From NCBI RefSeq assembly GCF_030717845.1, contig NZ_JAUZVZ010000001.1:203349-267348 (forward strand): a stretch of 64,000 bases of DNA, written 5' to 3'. Position 1 is the first letter of the stretch. Each line of letters begins with the position of its first letter. The notes under the pieces are model-generated. The model was not told the DNA's origin and made no database searches. It saw only the letters and a list, made by a program, of their open reading frames with translations. Both the position numbers and the translations under genes were made by a program. This stretch comes from Alkalimonas collagenimarina (GTDB lineage: Bacteria; Pseudomonadota; Gammaproteobacteria; Enterobacterales; Alteromonadaceae). This document shows positions 54,458 to 63,927 of this stretch, piece by piece.

Positions 54458-54979
54458 GTGGCCATTATCTTGGGGATAGACCCTGGTAGTCGCTTAACTG
54501 GCTACGGGGTGATCCAACAACAAGGCAGCCGTTTCGAGTACTTGTCGAGCGGCTGCATCCGTCTTCCCGAAGCCGATTTACCTGAACGGTTGAAACACAT
54601 CTTTCAGGGAGTCAGCGAAATTATTCGTCAACACCAACCTACGTACTTTGCCATCGAACAAGTGTTTATGGCACGCAATGCTGATTCTGCTTTAAAGTTG
54701 GGACAGGCTCGTGGCGCTGCCATTGTCGCCGCGACTCAGTTTGACTTGCCGGTATTTGAGTACTCAGCCCGGCAAGTGAAGCAGGCGGTGGTGGGGACCG
54801 GGGCGGCAGACAAAGCGCAAGTTCAGCATATGGTGAAAGCTATTTTAAAATTACCCGGCAACCCACAGGCAGATGCCGCAGATGCCTTGGCGGTCGCTCT
54901 TTGTCATGGACACACTCAGCAAAGCTTGGTGAGTATGGCAGGGCAGGCTCGTAAAACTGTGCGTGGTCGTTTACGTTAA
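54458..54979 (+). CDS. ruvC: Crossover junction endodeoxyribonuclease RuvC
   Basis: A 173-residue Holliday junction resolvase. The first catalytic Asp is in [14 protein letters not shown], Glu in [20 protein letters not shown], and two more acids in [16 protein letters not shown]. Length is the same as E. coli RuvC. The start codon is GTG, two bases after the yebC stop. It cuts junctions positioned by RuvAB, whose genes follow directly. Confidence 0.97.
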   Translation: MAIILGIDPGSRLTGYGVIQQQGSRFEYLSSGCIRLPEADLPERLKHIFQGVSEIIRQHQPTYFAIEQVFMARNADSALKLGQARGAAIVAATQFDLPVFEYSARQVKQAVVGTGAADKAQVQHMVKAILKLPGNPQADAADALAVALCHGHTQQSLVSMAGQARKTVRGRLR

Positions 54980-54988
54980 GGAATATGC

Positions 54989-55609
54989 ATGATAGGTCGT
55001 TTACGCGGGATTTTAGTAGAAAAGCTAGCGCCTGATGTGCTGTTAGAGGTCGCTGGAGTCGGTTACGAGGTGCAATTGCCGATGACCAGTTTCTACCAGC
55101 TACCGGAGATAGGTCAAGAAACGGTGCTGTACACTCACTTTGTGGTGCGCGAAGATGCTCAGCTGTTGTATGGCTTTGTCAGTAGTGCTGAAAGAGCGCT
55201 GTTTCGTCAGCTGATTAAAGCCAATGGGGTAGGCCCTAAATTGGCTCTGACCATTTTATCAGGCTTGAGTGCTGATGACTTTGTTCGTTGTGTGCAGCTG
55301 GATGATTTAACCACCCTGGTCAAATTACCCGGCATTGGTAAAAAAACTGCCGAACGGTTACTGGTGGAAATGCGTGATCGCTTAAAAGACTGGGGTATGC
55401 AAGCAAGCTCGAACTCTGGTACTGTCGCGCAAGGTACACCGGTCGTGCTGAATCTAAGCAGCAGCGAACAAGCCTCGCAAGATGCAGTTGGTGCCTTGTT
55501 GAGCCTTGGGTATACTCAACAACAAGCCAGCAAAGCGGTGCAAAAAGTCAAAACCGATGACATGAGCAGTGAACAACTGATTAAAGCTGCCCTCAGGAGC
55601 ATGATGTAA
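54989..55609 (+). CDS. ruvA: Holliday junction DNA helicase subunit RuvA
   Basis: A 206-residue junction-binding protein. Domain I ([30 protein letters not shown]), two helix-hairpin-helix motifs ([37 protein letters not shown]) and a C-terminal UBA-like domain III that contacts RuvB ([20 protein letters not shown]) are in order. AAGGAA lies before the ATG, nine bases after ruvC. Confidence 0.97.
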   Translation: MIGRLRGILVEKLAPDVLLEVAGVGYEVQLPMTSFYQLPEIGQETVLYTHFVVREDAQLLYGFVSSAERALFRQLIKANGVGPKLALTILSGLSADDFVRCVQLDDLTTLVKLPGIGKKTAERLLVEMRDRLKDWGMQASSNSGTVAQGTPVVLNLSSSEQASQDAVGALLSLGYTQQQASKAVQKVKTDDMSSEQLIKAALRSMM

Positions 55610-55612
55610 CCC

Positions 55613-56620
55613 ATGATTGAAGCCGACCGTTTTATGCAGCCTACCGCCAGCCGTGATGATGAAGCCATTGATCGCGCAATCCGTCCGCGCTTATTGGCCG
55701 ACTATACCGGGCAAGAGCACGTTTGTGAGCAAATGGCGATATTTATTGAGGCGGCACGGGGACGTGGTGAACCACTCGACCACCTACTCATTTTTGGTCC
55801 CCCTGGCCTGGGGAAAACGACCTTAGCCATGATTGTCGCCAACGAAATGAAGGTCAACATTAAGACGACTTCCGGACCTGTGCTGGAAAAAGCGGGCGAT
55901 TTAGCAGCACTGCTCACCAATCTGGAAGAAAACGATGTGCTGTTTATTGATGAGATCCATCGCTTAAGCCCCGTTGTCGAAGAAATCCTCTATCCGGCGA
56001 TGGAAGATTATCAACTGGATATCATGATTGGTGAAGGCCCGGCCGCTCGCTCCATTAAACTCGATTTACCACCTTTTACTCTGATCGGAGCAACCACCAG
56101 AGCGGGGGCACTCACATCACCACTGCGCGATCGTTTTGGCATTGTGCAACGATTGGAGTTTTATAAAGTCAGTGAGTTAACTCAGATTATTCTGCGCTCT
56201 GCCAGTTTTCTAAACTTGGAGTTGGATGAAGCTGGAGCGGTTGAGATTGCACGACGCTCTCGTGGCACGCCGAGGATCTCAAACCGATTGTTACGTCGGG
56301 TACGCGATTATGCTCAAGTGAAATCCGATGGTACCGTGACTGCAAGCTTGGCCGCGGATGCACTAAAAATGGTGGATGTGGATGCAGAAGGTTTCGATTA
56401 CATGGATCGTAAGTTGTTGCTGGCGATTATCGAGAAGTTTATGGGCGGTCCCGTTGGGTTGGATAACCTGGCGGCAGCGATTGGTGAAGAAAAAGACACC
56501 ATCGAAGATGTCATTGAGCCATTTTTAATCCAGCAGGGCTTTATACAGCGCACCCCACGAGGCAGAGTAGCATCGCCCCGCGCCTATCAACACTTTGGTT
56601 TTGATTTGCCTGAGAGTTAA
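55613..56620 (+). CDS. ruvB: Holliday junction DNA helicase subunit RuvB
   Basis: A 335-residue AAA+ motor for branch migration. Walker A is [14 protein letters not shown], Walker [13 protein letters not shown], sensor 1 [18 protein letters not shown] (with the Arg finger), sensor 2 [18 protein letters not shown], and the winged-helix end [17 protein letters not shown]. The ATG lies three bases after the ruvA stop. It ends the aspS-ruvB run. The next gene in many gammaproteobacteria is ybgC of the tol locus, but here 848 bases without an evident gene follow. Confidence 0.97.
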   Translation: MIEADRFMQPTASRDDEAIDRAIRPRLLADYTGQEHVCEQMAIFIEAARGRGEPLDHLLIFGPPGLGKTTLAMIVANEMKVNIKTTSGPVLEKAGDLAALLTNLEENDVLFIDEIHRLSPVVEEILYPAMEDYQLDIMIGEGPAARSIKLDLPPFTLIGATTRAGALTSPLRDRFGIVQRLEFYKVSELTQIILRSASFLNLELDEAGAVEIARRSRGTPRISNRLLRRVRDYAQVKSDGTVTASLAADALKMVDVDAEGFDYMDRKLLLAIIEKFMGGPVGLDNLAAAIGEEKDTIEDVIEPFLIQQGFIQRTPRGRVASPRAYQHFGFDLPES

Positions 56621-56642
56621 AGCAGTTTGTAAGATCACAGGC

Positions 56643-56671
56643 AAAAAAAAGCCCGCTCGATAAGAGCGGGC
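56643..56671 (-). terminator. Strong minus-strand intrinsic terminator downstream of ruvB
   Basis: GCCCGCTC (56651-56658) and GAGCGGGC (56664-56671) form an eight-base GC-rich stem with a five-base loop. The A-run at 56643-56650 reads as eight T after the stem on the minus strand, so the terminator is oriented for leftward transcription from the gap, opposite to ruvB. Confidence 0.75.
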
Positions 56672-57468
56672 AAATGCAACAAGTTGAAGGAAGTGCTTCA
56701 ATAAATCCAGGGAACATCTTGGGAGTAGCAATAAAGCGAATGAAATCATTCAAGCTCTATCGCCATGTGAACTGGTCTAAAACAGTGAGTGACCTCACTG
56801 TTCTTTGCGCTAGCTCAGAACACCTGCGTATTCTAGTGAGTTAGAGTAAAGACTTCAAACGAGAAAAATTTGGGTTTTGCTATGAAAAAATCTAATGTGA
56901 AATTCATCAGTCGTTCATTTAAATCCGGTATAAGAAAAGCAAGGATGCCAATAGAGTGGTAAGGTTGAAGGCGATCTGAGCGCTGTCATGGTAGGTGCTT
57001 TTACTCGAAGATAATTTATGTGTTGATCTGTTCGCACTATGACAAATATTAAAAGCGCCGTTAGGCGCATTTTGAGTACTTTTGATCGCAATAATGGAAC
57101 TTGTTTTTGGCTGAAAAGTCTCAAGTGCGAGTTGTTATTGAGACGAGTAACGGACTCTTGTACGGCTAGTACAGACTATTTTTTTCGGAAACGTCTGGCA
57201 CCAGTTGAGTTCACAAAATGCCTGCCCTATGATAGACAGCGTTTTACAGAAATAAGTCTCTTACTCGTGTTTAAAGTTCATGCCCAAGGGCTCTGTGGTT
57301 GAGCCGGTAGTTTACTATTGCTGCTAAAGGGCGGGTGCTAAAGGCCATAACCTAACGTGGTGTGCGTCGATTGGTTTGGTGTATTGATCCGCAGTACATT
57401 GGATGTCGCTGATATTTATGTTAAAAGTTATTGGTTTAGTTTTGATGAATTCACAGAGGTAATGTCCA
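56672..57468. other. Long intergenic region between ruvB and tolQ
   Basis: No convincing protein gene in about 800 bases, and no trace of ybgC. Visible elements are a perfect inverted repeat AACAGTGAG/CTCACTGTT (56781-56802); a weak hairpin GCGCC-GTTA-GGCGC flanked by A and T runs (57051-57073); and a possible 26-codon ORF at 56882-56962 on the plus strand (MKKSNVKFISRSFKSGIRKA start) without a good ribosome site. The leftward terminator at 56643-56671 suggests a minus-strand small RNA in 56672-56780. The tol promoter must lie in the right part. Confidence 0.5.
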
Positions 57469-58158
57469 GTGTCAGGTGAAATTTCAGTTGTAGGCTTGCT
57501 GCTTGAAGCAGGGATTATTGTGCAAGCTGTCATGTTGCTGTTGGCCGGTATGTCTATTGTATCTTGGGCCATGATCTTTCAGCGTAGAAAGGTTTTAAAG
57601 CAAGCGGTAACAGAAGCCAAACGATTTGAAGATAAATTTTGGTCAGGCATCGATTTATCGAAACTGTACTCAGAAGTGAGTGCTCGCGGGCAGGTCACTG
57701 GCCTGGAAGCGTTGTTCAAAGGTGGTTTTAAAGAGTTTGTTCGGTTGCATAAAAACAGTAGCCGGCAACCATCCGCTGTGATGGAAGGCTCGCAACGTGC
57801 GATGCGCGTTGGTTTGTCCCGTGAGGTAGAGCGGCTGGAAACGCACTTACCATTTTTGGCTACCGTCGGCTCAATCAGCCCTTACATTGGCTTGTTTGGT
57901 ACCGTCTGGGGGATCATGAACTCCTTTATTGCATTGGGCTCTGTGCAACAGGCGACCTTAAACATGGTAGCGCCAGGTATTGCCGAGGCATTAATTGCAA
58001 CCGCCATGGGTCTATTTGCTGCTATTCCTGCCGTTATTGCTTACAACCGCTTTTCACATCAGGTTGAATTGCTGGAAAGCAGCTATGTTAACTTTGTAGA
58101 GGAATTTGCCAATATTTTGCATCGCCAGGCGGTTAGCAGCACGGGTGAGGCTGCCTGA
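57469..58158 (+). CDS. tolQ: Tol-Pal system inner-membrane protein TolQ
   Basis: A 229-residue inner-membrane protein of the TolQ/ExbB/MotA family that uses the proton motive force with TolR to energise TolA. It has three membrane helices: about 10-35, then the pair after the cytoplasmic loop, [20 protein letters not shown] and [18 protein letters not shown]. The loop has [16 protein letters not shown] and GFKEFVRLH, as in E. coli TolQ. The start is GTG 57469, with AGAGG about ten bases upstream; the nearby ATG 57461 is out of frame. First gene of tolQRAB-pal-cpoB, here without ybgC. Confidence 0.96.
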   Translation: MSGEISVVGLLLEAGIIVQAVMLLLAGMSIVSWAMIFQRRKVLKQAVTEAKRFEDKFWSGIDLSKLYSEVSARGQVTGLEALFKGGFKEFVRLHKNSSRQPSAVMEGSQRAMRVGLSREVERLETHLPFLATVGSISPYIGLFGTVWGIMNSFIALGSVQQATLNMVAPGIAEALIATAMGLFAAIPAVIAYNRFSHQVELLESSYVNFVEEFANILHRQAVSSTGEAA

Positions 58159-58589
58159 TGTTCATTCGTAAGAAACGCCGGATGATGGCAGAAATTAATG
58201 TGGTTCCTTACATTGATGTTATGCTGGTCTTGTTGATTATTTTTATGGTCACTACGCCTATGCTTACGCAGGGGGTCAAAGTGGAGCTACCCAGATCAGC
58301 AGCGGAACCATTAGAGCAAATGACCGATGGCAATACACCATTAGTTGCGACGGTCGATGCTGCGGGGCTGTATTATTTTGAGAAAGATGGTGAGCAACAA
58401 GGCCCTTTTACATCGGCAGAGCTGGTGGTTGAAGTGGCAAGCTGGCTTGCTATTGAACCGGGTACACAAGTGATTGTTAAAGGGGATCATACAGTCAGTT
58501 ATGATGCGGTGATTCGTTTGATTAATGTGCTGAAAAATGCAGGTGCACCTTCGGTTGGTTTGATGACCGATCCGGGGGAGGGCAACTAG
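58158..58589 (+). CDS. tolR: Tol-Pal system protein TolR
   Basis: A 143-residue protein with one N-terminal membrane helix carrying the proton-coupling Asp (INVVPYIDVMLVLLIIFMVT) and a periplasmic domain (VKVELPRSAAEPL, QVIVKGDHTVSYDAVIRLIN, GLMTDP). Same family as ExbD. Its ATG overlaps the tolQ stop by one base (TGATG-type coupling). It forms the TolQR motor. Confidence 0.96.
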   Translation: MFIRKKRRMMAEINVVPYIDVMLVLLIIFMVTTPMLTQGVKVELPRSAAEPLEQMTDGNTPLVATVDAAGLYYFEKDGEQQGPFTSAELVVEVASWLAIEPGTQVIVKGDHTVSYDAVIRLINVLKNAGAPSVGLMTDPGEGN

Positions 58590-59495
58590 ATGCAACCTGA
58601 ATTCAAGGCTGCACTTATTAAATCGTTAGTGCTGCATGTCGGTTTCATTTTGGTGTTGGTGGCGAGTAATTTTGCTCCGGGTCCTAATTTAGAGCCTACA
58701 CCGATGACGATGACGGCCTCGTCTGAGCCTTCTGCGCCTATTGAGGCTGTAGCCATTGATCAAGCGCAGTTTGATCAGCGGGTACAACAAATTCGAGAGC
58801 AGCGTGAAGAAACACAGCGAGCAGAACAGCAACGCATTGCAGAATTGGAGCGTCGTGCTCAAGCCGCTGAGCGTTCACGAGCCGAAGAGGAACAGCGCAT
58901 TCGTCGGTTAGAGCAGCAGCGACAGCAGCAAGATGAAGCGGCTAAACAGGCAGCTGCGGCAGCTGCAGAGTCACGCAGACAGCAGCAACAAGAGGCAGAA
59001 CGAGCCAGAGCAGCGCAACAAGAGCGTGAGCGGGCAGAAGCGGAGGCGCAGGCAGCAGCTGAACGTCGCCGTCAAGAGCAGGAAGCTGCTGAGAGAGCTG
59101 AAGCTCAGCGTCAGCAGCGCGAGCGTGAGGCTCGGGAGCGAGCGCAGCAAGAGCGTGAGTTGCAAGAGCGGCTTGAACGCGAAGCACAATCCAGACGAGC
59201 GGCTCGCCAGCAACAGACAGTGACTGAAGTGCAACGATACACCGCGATGATCCGCGACCGGATCCAACAGAACTTGCGGGTGGATGAACGGATGCGAGGT
59301 CGCTCATGCGTCGTAAATATTCGCTTGGCCAACAGCGGTTTTGTCACCAATGTCAGTGTGGTAAGCGGTGACCAGGTGGTCTGTGATGCGGCGATACGTG
59401 CTGTTGAACGAGCGGGAACTTTGCCTGTTTCTCAAGACCCGGATGTCTTTGAGCAACTACGAAATATTAACTTAACTGTGGTGCCAGAATTTTAA
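58590..59495 (+). CDS. tolA: Tol-Pal system protein TolA
   Basis: A 301-residue protein linking the inner-membrane motor to Pal and TolB at the outer membrane. A single membrane helix ([20 protein letters not shown]) is followed by a long charged helical rod, about residues 60-210, made of Gln/Arg/Glu/Ala-rich repeats ([20 protein letters not shown] and similar), then the C-terminal globular TolA domain with two Cys ([39 protein letters not shown]). It lies directly after tolR. The rod is richer in Gln and Arg than that of E. coli, which is Lys/Ala-rich. Confidence 0.93.
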   Translation: MQPEFKAALIKSLVLHVGFILVLVASNFAPGPNLEPTPMTMTASSEPSAPIEAVAIDQAQFDQRVQQIREQREETQRAEQQRIAELERRAQAAERSRAEEEQRIRRLEQQRQQQDEAAKQAAAAAAESRRQQQQEAERARAAQQERERAEAEAQAAAERRRQEQEAAERAEAQRQQREREARERAQQERELQERLEREAQSRRAARQQQTVTEVQRYTAMIRDRIQQNLRVDERMRGRSCVVNIRLANSGFVTNVSVVSGDQVVCDAAIRAVERAGTLPVSQDPDVFEQLRNINLTVVPEF

Positions 59496-59497
59496 TT

Positions 59498-60850
59498 ATG
59501 ATGAATCTAATCCGTTTCAGTTTATTTTTCTTATTGCTACTAAGTGTGCCGGTTGACGCTCGTAGTAATGCACTTGAGATTGTTATCACAGAAGGTATTG
59601 ATTCAGCACGGCCCATTGCGGTGGTGCCTTTCCGGTTTGAGGGCGCGAATCGACCCAGTGAAACGATCACCGATGTGGTAGCCGCTGATTTAACGCGTAG
59701 CGGACAATTTAATGCCATACCGACGATACGTATGCCTCAGCAGCCTCATAACGCATCATCCGTAGATTATGCAGCTTGGGTCCGGGAAGGTGTTGAAGCT
59801 GTGGTGGTTGGGACTATTCGCGAAGTTGGCCCCGATCGCTATACCGTTGCTTTTGAATTGATTGATGTGGCCAGAGGAAACTTGGGTATCACCCGGCAAA
59901 TGCTGAATGCAGGCCAGTTAACCGCTAGTCAGGAGCATATTCTTGAAACCCGTGAAACCACCATTAGCGGCAGTCAAATGCGACAGTTTGGTCATCGAAT
60001 CAGTGATATCGTCTATGAGCGTTTAACGGGAACCCGTGGGGCTTTTCTGACAAAAATTGCCTATGTGCTGGTGCAGCGAGATGCTGAGTTTCCTTTTCAG
60101 CTTGCAGTAGCTGACTACGATGGTGCGAATCAACAGATACTATTACGCTCTCGTGAGCCGTTGATGTCACCAAGCTGGTCACCAGATGGCACCAAGCTGG
60201 CGTATGTTACGTTTGAGCAGCGGCAGGCGCAAATTATTATTCAGGATATTTACACTGGCCGTCGCAGTGTCTTAAGTAGTACGCCTGGTATCAACGGAGC
60301 ACCGACATGGTCGCCCGATGGTAAACGTATGGCGATGGTATTGTCCAAAGATGGCAATTCTGAAATTTATATTATGGATATTGCGACTAAAGCACTGACT
60401 CGTGTTACCAATCATCGGGCGATTGATACCGAGCCAGCGTGGTCGCCAGATGGTAAAGAACTGATTTTCAGTTCTGAACGAGGTGGCAATCCGCAGCTTT
60501 ATAGCGTAAATTTACAAACTGGAACGACAAGGCGCTTGACTTTTGAAGGTGAGATGAACTTATCCGGGACTTTTACCCCAGATGGAGAATCCATTGTGAT
60601 GGTAAATCGAACGCGTGGCCGTTATCAGCTTGCCCGGATGGACCGACAGACCCGCTATATGCAGGTTCTGACAACGACCAGTCTTGATGAGTCTCCAAGC
60701 ATTGCACCCAATGGGTCTATGGTGATTTATAGCACTATGCATGGTAATTCTCAGGTGTTGGCACTAGTTTCTATGGATGGACGTTTTAAAGCCCGGTTAC
60801 CTGCTGCTGAAGGGGAAGTAAAGTCGCCAGCCTGGTCGCCATTTCTATAA
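59498..60850 (+). CDS. tolB: Tol-Pal system protein TolB
   Basis: A 450-residue periplasmic protein. Signal peptide [20 protein letters not shown] ends near ARS. The N-terminal alpha/beta domain ([27 protein letters not shown]) is followed by a beta-propeller with repeated WSPDG motifs: [49 protein letters not shown] and a final SPAWSPFL. TolB binds Pal and TolA during outer-membrane constriction. ATG lies two bases after the tolA stop. Confidence 0.96.
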   Translation: MMNLIRFSLFFLLLLSVPVDARSNALEIVITEGIDSARPIAVVPFRFEGANRPSETITDVVAADLTRSGQFNAIPTIRMPQQPHNASSVDYAAWVREGVEAVVVGTIREVGPDRYTVAFELIDVARGNLGITRQMLNAGQLTASQEHILETRETTISGSQMRQFGHRISDIVYERLTGTRGAFLTKIAYVLVQRDAEFPFQLAVADYDGANQQILLRSREPLMSPSWSPDGTKLAYVTFEQRQAQIIIQDIYTGRRSVLSSTPGINGAPTWSPDGKRMAMVLSKDGNSEIYIMDIATKALTRVTNHRAIDTEPAWSPDGKELIFSSERGGNPQLYSVNLQTGTTRRLTFEGEMNLSGTFTPDGESIVMVNRTRGRYQLARMDRQTRYMQVLTTTSLDESPSIAPNGSMVIYSTMHGNSQVLALVSMDGRFKARLPAAEGEVKSPAWSPFL

Positions 60851-60891
60851 CAATATGATACTTACTATTTATTAAGCTAAGGATTTTAGAT

Positions 60892-61431
60892 ATGAACGTA
60901 CATCACGCTTTAAAAGGGATGCTGATCGCACTGCCAATTTTAACTATGGCAGCTTGTAGTTCAACATCGCAGACCAGCGCTTCTGATGCTGAAGCAGAAG
61001 AAGCAGCACGCCGTGCTCAACAAGAACGTGAGGCCGTGCAGGTTGAGCGTGCACAACCAACCATGACGGCGGAAGAGCGCGTTCGCGAGCAAATGGAAAG
61101 CCTTCGTCAAGAAAGCACCATCTATTTTGATTTCGACCGGGCCACGATCCGTCAGGAGTTTGCTGAAACTTTACGCGCTCATGCATCGTTCTTGCAAAGC
61201 AACCCTTCGGTTCGTGTCACCATTGAAGGCCACACCGACGAACGTGGTACGCCTGAATACAACATTGCATTAGGTGAGCGCCGTGCTCAAGCGGTTGTTC
61301 AGTACATGCAAAATCTGGGTGTGTCCTCCAATCAGATGAGAACGGTCAGCTATGGTGAAGAGCGTCCGATTGATATGTCGCGCACCGAAGCCGGTTTTGC
61401 CAAGAACCGTCGTGCGGTACTGACCTACTAA
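60892..61431 (+). CDS. pal: Peptidoglycan-associated lipoprotein Pal
   Basis: A 179-residue outer-membrane lipoprotein. The lipobox LTMAAC ends the signal peptide at Cys 22. A charged Ala/Glu linker leads to the OmpA-like peptidoglycan-binding domain: STIYFDFDRATIRQEFAETL, VTIEGHTDERGTPEYNIALG (Asp and Arg for diaminopimelate), ERRAQAVVQYMQNLGV and TVSYGEERPID. It anchors the outer membrane to peptidoglycan and binds TolB. AAGGA lies before the ATG, 41 bases after tolB. Confidence 0.97.
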   Translation: MNVHHALKGMLIALPILTMAACSSTSQTSASDAEAEEAARRAQQEREAVQVERAQPTMTAEERVREQMESLRQESTIYFDFDRATIRQEFAETLRAHASFLQSNPSVRVTIEGHTDERGTPEYNIALGERRAQAVVQYMQNLGVSSNQMRTVSYGEERPIDMSRTEAGFAKNRRAVLTY

Positions 61432-61479
61432 TACTGGGTTAAAATAAGTAGTACGTTGAACTAAGAGAAACGTTGCACA

Positions 61480-62256
61480 ATGAAAAAACTGTTATTGATT
61501 ACAACGACGTTGATGTCGGTTTCAGTGTGGGCAAACCCCGCACCAGTATCCGATATCAGTCGTTCGTCTCGGGGAGTGACTAGTTCATCAGCCGCTTCTG
61601 GTACCATCGAACAACGACTAGAATCATTAGAGCGTGTGGTAGAAGCTCGAGGCAATGCGCAAATGCGCATGCAAGATCAGCTGCAACAATTGCTTGATGA
61701 GGTATCGGAACTACGTGGTCAAACTGAGATGCATAGTTTTCAATTGGAAGAGATTGTGCAGCGTCAACGTGATATTTATCAAGAAATTGAGCGGCGGATG
61801 ACGGCTACTCCCGCGTCAACCGCCGATACTCAAACGCAAGTAAGTGAGGCACCAGAGCCCACTCAATACTCATCGGATGTATCTGAAAATGATGCCTATG
61901 ATCGTGCGGTACAGATGGTATTGCGTGATCGGCGCTATGATGCGGCCATTACTGAGTTTGAATCCTTCTTACGTAATTACCCGAATTCTATCTATGCGGC
62001 CAATGCCAATTACTGGTTGGGCGAGTTAGTGTTGCGTGACAGCGAGCTATCCAAAGCAAAAACCTATTTTCAACGCGTGGTGCAAAACTTCAGCGATTCC
62101 AATAAAGCGCCCGATGCCTTGTTTAAATTAGGCCAAATCGCAGAGCGTGAAAATAACGTGGATGCCGCAAAACGGTACTTCCAACAGGTGACACGAGAGC
62201 ATGCTAATTCTCCTGCCGCTCGATTAGCACAAGGTCGGTTAGACAGCCTCAATTAA
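61480..62256 (+). CDS. cpoB: Cell division coordinator CpoB (YbgF)
   Basis: A 258-residue periplasmic protein. Signal peptide MKKLLLITTTLMSVSVWANP; an N-terminal trimerising coiled coil (IEQRLESLERVVEARGNAQM, LQQLLDEVSELRGQTEM); then three TPR-type repeats (YDRAVQMVLRDRRYDAAITE, YAANANYWLGELVLRD, APDALFKLGQIAERENNVDA, AKRYFQQVTREH). CpoB couples Tol-driven constriction with PBP1B-LpoB. Final gene of the tol cluster, followed by the tRNA-Lys genes. Confidence 0.95.
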   Translation: MKKLLLITTTLMSVSVWANPAPVSDISRSSRGVTSSSAASGTIEQRLESLERVVEARGNAQMRMQDQLQQLLDEVSELRGQTEMHSFQLEEIVQRQRDIYQEIERRMTATPASTADTQTQVSEAPEPTQYSSDVSENDAYDRAVQMVLRDRRYDAAITEFESFLRNYPNSIYAANANYWLGELVLRDSELSKAKTYFQRVVQNFSDSNKAPDALFKLGQIAERENNVDAAKRYFQQVTREHANSPAARLAQGRLDSLN

Positions 62257-62347
62257 TGAATAGGTTGCCAGGTTGTTGTAAAGTGCAGCAATTTGCTTTG
62301 AAATTGAGCACTTGGCCAGCAGCCAGACACTTTTTCTTATTTTTTGG

Positions 62348-62375
62348 TTGCACTGACGCATGAAATCAGTAAGAT
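62348..62375 (+). promoter_or_regulatory. Promoter of the tRNA-Lys cluster with GC-rich discriminator
   Basis: TTGCAC (62348-62353), 16 bases, then TAAGAT (62370-62375). The following GCGTCCGCGGCGA is a GC-rich discriminator typical of stable-RNA promoters under stringent (ppGpp) control. The first tRNA starts 16 bases after the -10 box. Confidence 0.65.
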
Positions 62376-62390
62376 ATGCGTCCGCGGCGA

Positions 62391-62466
62391 GGGTCATTAG
62401 CTCAGTTGGTAGAGCAGTGGACTTTTAATCCATTGGTCGATGGTTCGAATCCATCATGACCCACCA
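62391..62466 (+). tRNA. tRNA-Lys(UUU), copy 1
   Basis: A 76-base cloverleaf with encoded CCA. Acceptor GGGTCAT pairs with ATGACCC, the D arm is GCTC-AGTTGGTAGA-GAGC-like, anticodon TTT at 62424-62426 sits in ACTTTTAA, and the T arm contains GGTTCGAATCC. First of three tandem copies. Confidence 0.97.
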
Positions 62467-62496
62467 TCCGCTTCAACATGTTTGCCACTTATACGT

Positions 62497-62572
62497 GGGT
62501 CATTAGCTCAGTTGGTAGAGCAGTGGACTTTTAATCCATTGGTCGATGGTTCGAATCCATCATGACCCACCA
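62497..62572 (+). tRNA. tRNA-Lys(UUU), copy 2
   Basis: Identical in sequence to copy 1, with encoded CCA, separated from it by a 30-base spacer. Anticodon TTT at 62530-62532. Confidence 0.97.
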
Positions 62573-62603
62573 TCGTTTCAGCATGTTTACCACTTCTTAT
62601 TGT

Positions 62604-62679
62604 GGGTCATTAGCTCAGTTGGTAGAGCAGTGGACTTTTAATCCATTGGTCGATGGTTCGAATCCATCATGACCCACCA
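62604..62679 (+). tRNA. tRNA-Lys(UUU), copy 3
   Basis: Identical to copies 1 and 2, separated from copy 2 by a 31-base spacer. Anticodon TTT at 62637-62639. No separate promoter is visible, so all three are probably one transcript processed by RNases. Confidence 0.97.
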
Positions 62680-62708
62680 CTTATCTTTCGGTTCCCCAGC
62701 GTTAACTT

Positions 62709-62737
62709 TTGTCATTTTGTCTTGTCTCACTTATAAT
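62709..62737 (+). promoter_or_regulatory. Promoter of nadA
   Basis: TTGTCA (62709-62714), 17-base spacer, then perfect TATAAT (62732-62737), about 33 bases before the nadA ATG. This is a strong sigma-70 type promoter between the last tRNA-Lys and nadA. No NadR-type or NiaR-type operator was recognised. Confidence 0.75.
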
Positions 62738-62769
62738 AACGCCCTTTATCGGTAACGAAGACAGGCACG

Positions 62770-63828
62770 ATGGAACAAAGTTTGTATTTTGACGAACAGC
62801 AGTTTGTTTTTCCGCGCAAGCCTATGCCGCTGAATCAGCACGAGACAGCCGCGTATAAACAGCGCATTAAAGCATTATTGCAGCAGCATAATGCTGCACT
62901 GGTTGCGCATTACTACACCGATCCTGAAATTCAGGCCCTGGCTGAAGAGACCGGTGGTTGTGTGTCTGACTCTTTAGAGATGGCTCGCTTTGGCAAGCAT
63001 CATGCTGCCGATACCTTAATTGTGGCTGGTGTTCGCTTTATGGGTGAAACTGCCAAAATTCTAAGCCCTGAAAAAACCATCTTAATGCCAACGCTTGAGG
63101 CTACATGCTCGCTGGATTTAGGCTGTCCGGTTGATGCTTTTTCTGCTTTTTGCGATCAACACCCGGATCGAGTGGTGGTGGTGTACGCCAATACCTCAGC
63201 GGCTGTTAAAGCACGCGCTGATTGGGTGGTGACGTCATCGATTGCACTGGATGTAGTGGACTTTCTTGACAGTCAGGGCAAAAAAATCATCTGGGGACCC
63301 GATAAGCATTTAGGACACTATGTGCAAAAGCAAACCGGTGCTGACATGTTGTTGTGGGATGGCGCCTGCATTGTGCATGATGAGTTTAAAGCCAAAGCCT
63401 TGGTTGAGCTGAAACAACAATACCCAGATGCCGCCGTTTTGGTGCACCCTGAATCGCCAGACTCAGTCGTGCAGTTGGCCGATGCGGTAGGCTCAACCAG
63501 CCAGTTGATCAAAGCCAGCCAAACCATGGCGAACCAAACCTTTATCGTGGCCACCGACAAAGGCATTTTTTATAAAATGCAGCAACAGGAGCCCGGTAAA
63601 ACCTTTATCGAAGCTCCAACCGGTGGCAATGGTGCAACCTGCCGCAGCTGCGCCCACTGCCCCTGGATGGCGATGAATGGCCTGCAAGCGATTGAAGCTG
63701 CCTTGGTGAATAAAACAGGCCACGAGATCTTTGTCGACGACGCCCTGCGTCTAAAAGCACTGGTCCCACTGGATAGAATGCTTAATTTTGCCAAAGAGCA
63801 GCAAGTGGCTGTGAAAGGAAATGCGTGA
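62770..63828 (+). CDS. nadA: Quinolinate synthase
   Basis: A 352-residue [4Fe-4S] enzyme that condenses iminoaspartate with dihydroxyacetone phosphate to quinolinate in de novo NAD synthesis. Features include [66 protein letters not shown], the invariant [11 protein letters not shown], a cluster Cys in [31 protein letters not shown] and [18 protein letters not shown]. Cluster Cys residues are present. Length fits E. coli NadA (347). It has its own promoter. nadB and nadC are not in the window. Confidence 0.97.
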   Translation: MEQSLYFDEQQFVFPRKPMPLNQHETAAYKQRIKALLQQHNAALVAHYYTDPEIQALAEETGGCVSDSLEMARFGKHHAADTLIVAGVRFMGETAKILSPEKTILMPTLEATCSLDLGCPVDAFSAFCDQHPDRVVVVYANTSAAVKARADWVVTSSIALDVVDFLDSQGKKIIWGPDKHLGHYVQKQTGADMLLWDGACIVHDEFKAKALVELKQQYPDAAVLVHPESPDSVVQLADAVGSTSQLIKASQTMANQTFIVATDKGIFYKMQQQEPGKTFIEAPTGGNGATCRSCAHCPWMAMNGLQAIEAALVNKTGHEIFVDDALRLKALVPLDRMLNFAKEQQVAVKGNA

Positions 63829-63927
63829 ACTGGTTAATTTGCCAGCAGAAAGCAACCAGGCAACAGATAACAGTTGCAACAAAGCTGCTTTTTACCTAGT
63901 ATAGCGGCGCTCGCTTAGGCGAGTATC

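Larger units (their letters stand above)
62391..62679 (+). repeat. Tandem repeat of about 106 bases carrying tRNA-Lys
   Basis: Three units, each a 76-base tRNA plus a similar spacer: TTCAACATGTTTGCCACTT in the first spacer and TTCAGCATGTTTACCACTT in the second. The conserved spacers show that whole units were duplicated, not just the tRNA. Confidence 0.9.

Noticed and set aside
56915..57124. 69-residue minus-strand frame in the ruvB-tolQ gap
   Set aside because: No ribosome site, no domain, and it spans the small hairpin at 57051-57073; probably chance.
57039..57302. 87-residue frame in the ruvB-tolQ gap as a ybgC remnant
   Set aside because: The translation has none of the 4HBT hot-dog motifs, and there is no ribosome site.
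62391..62679. Regular repeat-spacer pattern resembling a CRISPR array
   Set aside because: Each repeat is a complete tRNA-Lys with CCA, and the spacers are similar to each other rather than unique. No cas genes.
63840..63927. Region after nadA as a terminator or attachment site beside tRNA-Ser
   Set aside because: Only a short CTCGC/GCGAG hairpin near the tRNA start is visible, and the tRNA 3' end, where an attachment site would be recognised, is outside the window.
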